Positions 58,660 through 64,000 of a DNA stretch of 64,000 bases are shown here, piece after piece. The notes beneath the pieces were generated by a model. That model was not told the DNA's origin. It was given only the letters and a program-made list of their open reading frames with translations, and made no database searches. Both the position numbers and the translations under genes were made by a program. The first letter of the stretch is position 1. Every line of letters begins with the position of its first letter. Source of the DNA: Sabellastarte sp. h YS-2021 (lineage: Eukaryota; Annelida; Polychaeta; Sabellida; Sabellidae); assembly GCA_964017235.1 (NCBI GenBank), contig OZ024933.1:92223432-92287431 (forward strand), written 5' to 3'.

Positions 58660-58800
58660 ACCAAGGCAATACCTTAAAATCCTAGGTATCTAGTTAATGA
58701 AAAATTTTAGCCAAATCTTAGGCTTAAGTCGGCTATATGTGCACATAAAAGTTAAATGTAAGACCTGGCAAAGACTTTTTTGGTGAATACAGTCACTGAT
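58660..58800 (-). repeat. Single terminus related to the MITE at 9532
   Basis: On minus, CTGTATTCACCAAAAAAGTC then TTTGCCAGGTCTTA parallels CCGTATTCACGAAAGGTCTT of that MITE. Position next to the transposase fragment suggests it may be the end of this second Harbinger copy. Confidence 0.45.
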
Positions 58801-59609
58801 CTTTGATAAGAGTTGGGATGCAGAGTAAATATATAAATACTTGAAGTAAATTTTTAAAGTGTAATCATTTTTTAATGTTATAAAATTTCAGAAAAGAGAA
58901 AAAAATTGAGTGTTATGTCTTGTTTACATCTCTGGGTATCAAACGGAGGCCTATCAGTCTGAGGTAAGTCAGGTAACCATTAAATTTTGTACAGAATCTG
59001 CAAAAAATTAAAATAATATATTTTTATCTCCAAATCTGGTCTTCATCAGAGAAATGCACACCAATATAGGTTTTAAAAATAAAATACCATTACTGAAATA
59101 ATTATATATTTTTCATGGCCGGTAATTAGTTTTTGGTGAAAATTAGTAGCTTTTATAGGCCAATATACTCTCTTTCTTGAGCAATCTGTAACATATAGTG
59201 AGAAAGTTTTACTTATTGGACTGGTTTTCAAAGGGGCTGGGAACCTCATTTTGAGGTATTCAGGAACACACGGAACAAGTATTTACACTCTTCTACATTT
59301 CCCTCTTGTAGGTAAGGTTAAAGGCCATTATAAAGTAAATTTTGTTTGCCACATAAAAAGCCCATATAAATGCTCTAACATAGCAGAAAATACCAGAATT
59401 TTGTCTATTTCTTTTATAACCATTCGAGAGAGCCACAGGAAGTTTTCGTCAGTTTGGGGGCTTTTGACGACTGTGGCATCTTCGCCAAACAAAAATGGTA
59501 CAAAAGTAGTTAAGTCTGAGTTGATCAATGGTCGTGTATCGATTATATTGATGATAAATGAAGCAAATAATAAGGATTATGCTCATATACAATTTCTGAT
59601 GTAATCAAG
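58801..59609. other. AT-rich flank of the polymerase-bearing element
   Basis: A 117-codon plus-strand frame at 59251-59604 starts at TTG and has no Met before its last part; not supported as a gene. The left boundary of the integrated element is not visible. Confidence 0.35.
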
Positions 59610-59960
59610 CATATGATTACATATACATAATGCAATAGCAATTTTGAATTAATGAAGCATATGGTCTTAGGCTTTATATTGCATACTATAAGTACTCTAA
59701 TGATATTAAGGAAGCATATGATACATATACATACTGCAATAGCAATTTTGAATTAATGAAGCATATGATCTTAGGCCTTATAGCAATAGGATACATATAC
59801 ATATCTACATAGCAATTTTGTTTTAATGAAGCATATGTACTTAGGCTTTATATCTTTGCATATTATAAGTACTGTAATGATATACTCTAATGATAGGGGG
59901 ATCCTATAATATATAGCAATTTTCAATTAATGAAACATATGGTTTTAGAATGTATATTTT
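59610..59960. repeat. Degenerate tandem repeats, AGCAATTTTGAATTAATGAA type
   Basis: Five copies of AGCAATTTTGAATTAATGAA or close variants (about 59638, 59740, 59811, 59917 and related) followed by GCATATG.TCTTAGGC.TTATA. Unit length is irregular, about 80-110 bp. Confidence 0.75.
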
Positions 59961-60139
59961 ACATATTATCAATACTGTATCTAGGGATGTAATAATATAT
60001 GTTTTTATTACCATTCTGAGAAATATTACAATCATTTATGTTTGTCTGTTTGTATTTACTGCATATGATAGAGGGTTATATCTAATGCAGGAAGCATAAA
60101 ATTGACATAACTTTTGCAATATAAAACACTGTTCAAAAA

Positions 60140-60575
60140 TCCCAACTAAGATGTGCTTTCCTTGCAGTCCGAAATTCTGTTTGACAAATTTGCGAGTGGT
60201 TTTTCATCTGTACAAAATCCCCAACTATGATGTGCTTACCATGCGGTCCGAAATTGTGTTTCTGAAATTTTACTCGACTATCGAATATATTGATAATAAA
60301 TCAAGCATGCTAATGCATACAATATATAATGAATTAAGCACATTTTAGAGGCATTATATATAATTGGATTAGATATCCATTTGACATAACAAGTCTATAC
60401 ATGTTTTTCAAATCTGATTAGCAAACAAAAATGTAACTTGTACTATTTAACATTAATCTACATCATAAATTTGATCTACAATAAGTAAGATATAGATCAA
60501 ATCACAAGCAAGTCTGTACATGTATTTGTTTCAAAATTTGACTAGTAATCAAAATCTTAAATACTATTTAAACTC
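60140..60575. repeat. Two nested direct duplications upstream of the ORFs
   Basis: CCAACTAAGATGTGCTTTCC (60143) recurs as CCAACTATGATGTGCTTACC (60222), both followed by CGGTCCGAAATT or CAGTCCGAAATT. CAAGTCTATACATG (60390) to TACTATTTAAC recurs at 60508-60575 (CAAGTCTGTACATG to TACTATTTAAAC). Confidence 0.72.
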
Positions 60576-60652
60576 CACCTAAACAAAACTGTATATCTAT
60601 ATTTCCTTTTGATGCCTTTCATATATATTATATAAAAAAAATCAGGAAAAAT

Positions 60653-61027
60653 ATGGAGGATGGAAGAATTACATACAGGGATTTATACATCCAAGTGAAG
60701 CGAATGAACCTGAAACATCCTCATATTTTTATAGCATTAGCATTACCTCATCTTTCTATTTCCTCTATTAAAGCTTTTGGAGTCTCAATTTTTTATGTTT
60801 CCTGTTTCATATGGCATTATCCAAGACATACTTTTGCTATAATATATGCAGCAGGCAAAGTTTATAAAGATAAAATGACTAAATCTATTAAAATGTGGTG
60901 GGGTAGAATGAATACATACTCACCATATGCACAGGAAGTTGTAAGCAGATATAGGGCAACTATGGAAAGATGTCAATCTGTGGAATCACATGATGCATCA
61001 GATGATGAATCAGCCCATAACATATGA
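60653..61027 (+). CDS. 124-residue hypothetical protein of the virus-like element
   Basis: ATG 60653 to stop TGA 61027, intact, 136 bp before the polymerase gene on the same strand. The middle is hydrophobic and aromatic (ALALPHLSISSIKAFGVSIF, then a Trp/His stretch and FAIIYAAGKVY), possibly one or two membrane-inserted helices. A basic stretch (DKMTKSIKMWWGRMN) follows, and the C-terminus is Ser/Asp-rich (ESHDASDDESAHNI). I do not recognise a family. Its codon use is AT-rich like the polymerase gene, and neighbouring non-coding DNA is built of direct repeats. It is likely a gene of the same integrated element. Confidence 0.55.
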   Translation: MEDGRITYRDLYIQVKRMNLKHPHIFIALALPHLSISSIKAFGVSIFYVSCFIWHYPRHTFAIIYAAGKVYKDKMTKSIKMWWGRMNTYSPYAQEVVSRYRATMERCQSVESHDASDDESAHNI

Positions 61028-61163
61028 ACTGATTAACAACAATATGTTTTGTCAATTCATCTGGAAATTTTACTTTAAAAACTTTTGAAAATCTCATTGT
61101 TTCCGTGTGAAATCAATATGTTTTGTTAAATCATCTAGTAAAGTTCAATGAGGTAAACTTACA

Positions 61164-64000
61164 ATGGATGGAAATATTCATCAGTTTGAGTGTTCTAAGT
61201 GCCACAGAAATCTAATCAATCAGAGGAATTTAGATGCTCATCAAAAAATATGTGGAACTGATTATAAAGCAAGGAATAATTTATGTGGAAAATGTGATAT
61301 ATATTTCGCCACATCAAAGGATCTTGCTGAGCATTTGTTGACATGTGGAAGATTTATGTGCTATGAATGTAATGTGCCTTTTATTCATCCTAAAGCCTTG
61401 AACTATCATATTGAACATTTTCATAGATCAAATGATAAGGGAAAACAATATAAATGTTCATTATGTAAAAAATTATGCTCCTCAAGGAAGGATCTTTATG
61501 TTCATAGAATGAATCAGCATGGAGGGAATGATAACCTTAATTTTATCCCACCGTATATAGTTCACCATGATAATGAAGAATTAAAACAGACATACATTAC
61601 AAACCGAGAACACATATTGGCAGCAGATGACCATGGGGATCTGAGGAAGACATACAACTTTCCAACAAATAACCTTCATGGAGGTTATAGGGAGATAAGA
61701 GGACATATTAATCAGATCTATAACGATCAAAATCAGGCATTTAGAGTGAATTTTGCATTTGGAATGATACTATTCAATAATGAGACTGGAGAATATAGAT
61801 ATTTTGTTCCTCATTTTAATAATAAAATATTGTCACATCCTTATACAATTACTAATAGAAATAGTATTAGATTTTTTATGCATAAAATTACAGGAATAGA
61901 TATCATTGAACAAGCCAGAGCTGTACGTCCATCTACTGTATGGACTCTTGCATTTATTACTAACATTCAATATGTTATTTTTTTGACAGATTTTCCTCTG
62001 GGAAATGCAACTACATTACCTGGATATATTCTAAAGAACTCCTATATAAAGTCAATGTATTATAATAAGTACACAGGAAAACCTCATAATGATAATTTTT
62101 GCTTTTTTCGATGTATAAAACATCATAGAGGAAATATTAAAAAAGTTAAAGAATATGTGGATATATGGAAGAAGAAAAGAAATATTTCAAATGAAATATC
62201 TTTTCCTGGCGTAAGGATTGGTGATATCATTGAACTAGAACTATGTTTTAATGTTAAAGTTATGGTATATTGTTTAAATAGTAATGGAACTGTTAGTCTA
62301 ATTTATAATTCAATAAGTGATAATGCTGATGTTATGTATCTGAATCTGTATGATAATCACTTTAGTTATATAACAAATTTTGAAAAGCTTGTTAAAAGAT
62401 TTCAATGTGATAAATGTTTGAAATTATTTAAACGACAATGGAATTTGAAAAGACATTATCCTAACTGTTACGATAGAACTAGGTACTCATTTCCAGGTGG
62501 GTATTATTCTAATTCTACCACAACATTTGATAAATTAAAATCACTTAGCATCCATGTACCATTAGATTATCAATTTTATGATAAATTTATCGTATGGGAT
62601 ATGGAAGCGATATTACTTAAATCAAATATAAATAAATCAGAAAAACTAACATGGATATCTCAACATCATCCAATCAGTGTAAGTATTGCCTCTAATGTAG
62701 ACAATTATCAAGAATCTGAATGTTTTGTTAATACGAATCCTAATCAACTAATTGATGAAATGATGAGATATATATCTGAAATTAGTTTATATAATAAAGA
62801 AATCATGACGGAAAAATATTCTGAAGTATACCATCAGTTGAACGAGCTTAATATCAAAATATCATGATAATTCTGATTTAGATCAATCAAATCATCAATT
62901 GAATATTAATTCGCATTTTTTAAAGTCTCTAAATAACATTAAGAAAGATTTGGATAGATATGTTTCACAAATACCTGTTATTGGTTTTAATTCGGGCAAA
63001 TATGATCTAAACCTAATAAAAAAGTACATAATGACCTATATTGTTCAAAATTATGAAGAACATGATATTCATACAATTAAAAAAGAAAATTCCTATTTAT
63101 CTATTTCTACTCCCGATATGAAATTTATAGATATTTCAAATTATTTAGCTGCTGGATGTTCCTATTCGCAATTTTTGAAAGCTTATGGATGTGATCAACC
63201 TAAAGGAATTTTCCCATACGAATGGTTTGATTCTTTTGAAAAATTGAATTATCCCAAACTTCCAGAACCTGAGGAATTTTATTCAAAAATTAAGAAAGAT
63301 AACCCAATAAAAACTGAAGGCGATTATAAAAAACTACAAAAAATCTGGAAGGATAAGACTATGACAAGATTTGAAGACTACCTAATACATTACAATAATC
63401 TCGACACTGGTCCATTCGTTATTGCATTGAAAAATATGCTGAAAGTTTATTTTGATGAACAGATAGATATTTTTAAAGATTATGTTACATTACCAGGTGT
63501 TGCTCGTAGAATGCTATATAATTCATCAAGTAGTAAATTTTCTCTGTTTAATTCGGAAAATGCCAATCTTTATTATACTTTTAAACAAAATATTGTGGGT
63601 GGTCCTAGTATAATTTTTTCTCGTTATCAAGAAAAGGGTGTAACTGACATTAAACATATTTCTAATAATAAATGTCAATCAGTAGTTGGATACGATTGTA
63701 ATGGTTTATATTCATATGCAATAAGACAGGAAATGCCTACAGGATTATACATTACTCGTGATAAAAAATATGGTTTTAGACCGGAAGTGAGTGAAAAATA
63801 TATTGACTCTTATGTTTGGATGGATTATATAATGTTAAGTGAAAACATTAAAATTCTACATAAATTAAATAATGGTAAAGAAATACGATTCGGGAATTAT
63901 TTGGTAGATGGATATTGTGTTTCTACTAAAACTGTATATGAATACAATGGATGCTATTATCACAAATGTCCCCATAACTGTTTCATTCTCAAAAGAATAA
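61164..64000 (+). pseudogene. Protein-primed family B DNA polymerase of a Polinton/adintovirus-like element, frameshifted, partial
   Basis: The frame from ATG 61164 stays open to 62867. The reading then continues open in the next frame (from about 62860) to the window end. One base has been gained or lost near 62830-62866, at a run of A. Order of features: C2H2-type fingers (about residues 8-120), a possible OTU-type protease motif (Asp-x-x-Cys-Phe-Phe-Arg near 62090-62115, His in NHFSYI near 62355), another finger near 62405, exonuclease I (VWDME at about 62596), then in the second frame exonuclease II (FNSGKYDL, about 62983), a polymerase A-type motif (YDCNGLYSY, about 63690) and a GCYYHKCPHNC cysteine motif near 63950. 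Polymerase motifs B and C lie beyond the window. This is a virus-like gene integrated in the genome; it is described as broken. Confidence 0.8.

Noticed and set aside
58146-58664. 172-codon minus-strand ORF as an intact gene
   Set aside because: Only the C-terminal ~72 codons match a Harbinger transposase; the rest is low-complexity AT-rich sequence.
59251-59604. 117-codon open frame upstream of the virus-like genes
   Set aside because: Starts with TTG, has no Met until near its end, and an open frame of similar length exists on the opposite strand.

Overview
The window is eukaryotic and animal: genes are split by GT-AG introns, several retrotransposon families and many short tRNA-derived SINEs are scattered throughout, and sequence between genes is AT-rich. 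A lophotrochozoan, most probably a mollusc, fits best. The reasons are the dominant tRNA-derived SINEs, including one family with a GACCCTGGCTGTT...GGACGT tail common in molluscs, a Gly/Tyr-rich secreted matrix-like gene, DIRS/Ngaro-type, Harbinger and Polinton-like elements, and a RING-less TRAF gene. This assignment is inference; no rRNA or mitochondrial marker is present.

Layout. (1) About 1-21.7 kb, plus strand: a TRAF-domain gene. Its C-terminal exons (17.2-21.5 kb) are clear. Smaller exons at 12.45, 13.6 and 13.8 kb and larger ones at 8.3 kb and at the window start join in a fully phase-compatible chain, so the protein may extend upstream of the window. The introns hold SINEs, MITEs and two inverted LINE 3' ends. 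(2) 24.7-30.3 kb, minus strand: a four-exon gene for a 248-residue secreted low-complexity protein (signal peptide, poly-Gly, Tyr/Ser-rich block, Gly-Gln-Val repeats) with a TATA box. (3) 35.5-36.8 kb: a foldback element whose long arms each carry four copies of a 20-bp palindrome. (4) 37.3-50.6 kb, minus strand: a six-exon gene for a 304-residue secreted protein of five cysteine-rich PLAC/ShKT-like modules, one module per exon with phase-1 junctions. Its third intron holds an antisense tyrosine-recombinase retrotransposon (40.3-45.5 kb) and a 631-bp long-TIR MITE. (5) 52.3-56.6 kb: a complete but decayed Harbinger transposon with TTA target duplication, carrying transposase and MADF-like genes, inserted in an older MITE. 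A second Harbinger transposase fragment lies at 58.2 kb. (6) 58.8-64 kb: an AT-rich tract with layered direct repeats, a 124-codon ORF and the first ~2.8 kb of a virus-like protein-primed family B DNA polymerase gene (zinc fingers, OTU-like motif, exonuclease motifs) broken by one frameshift and cut by the window edge. It looks like the edge of an integrated Polinton/Maverick or adintovirus-like element.

The three host-type genes are unrelated in function: one intracellular signalling adaptor-like protein and two secreted proteins. Most remaining sequence is repeat debris, and several insertions can be ordered in time because one sits inside another.
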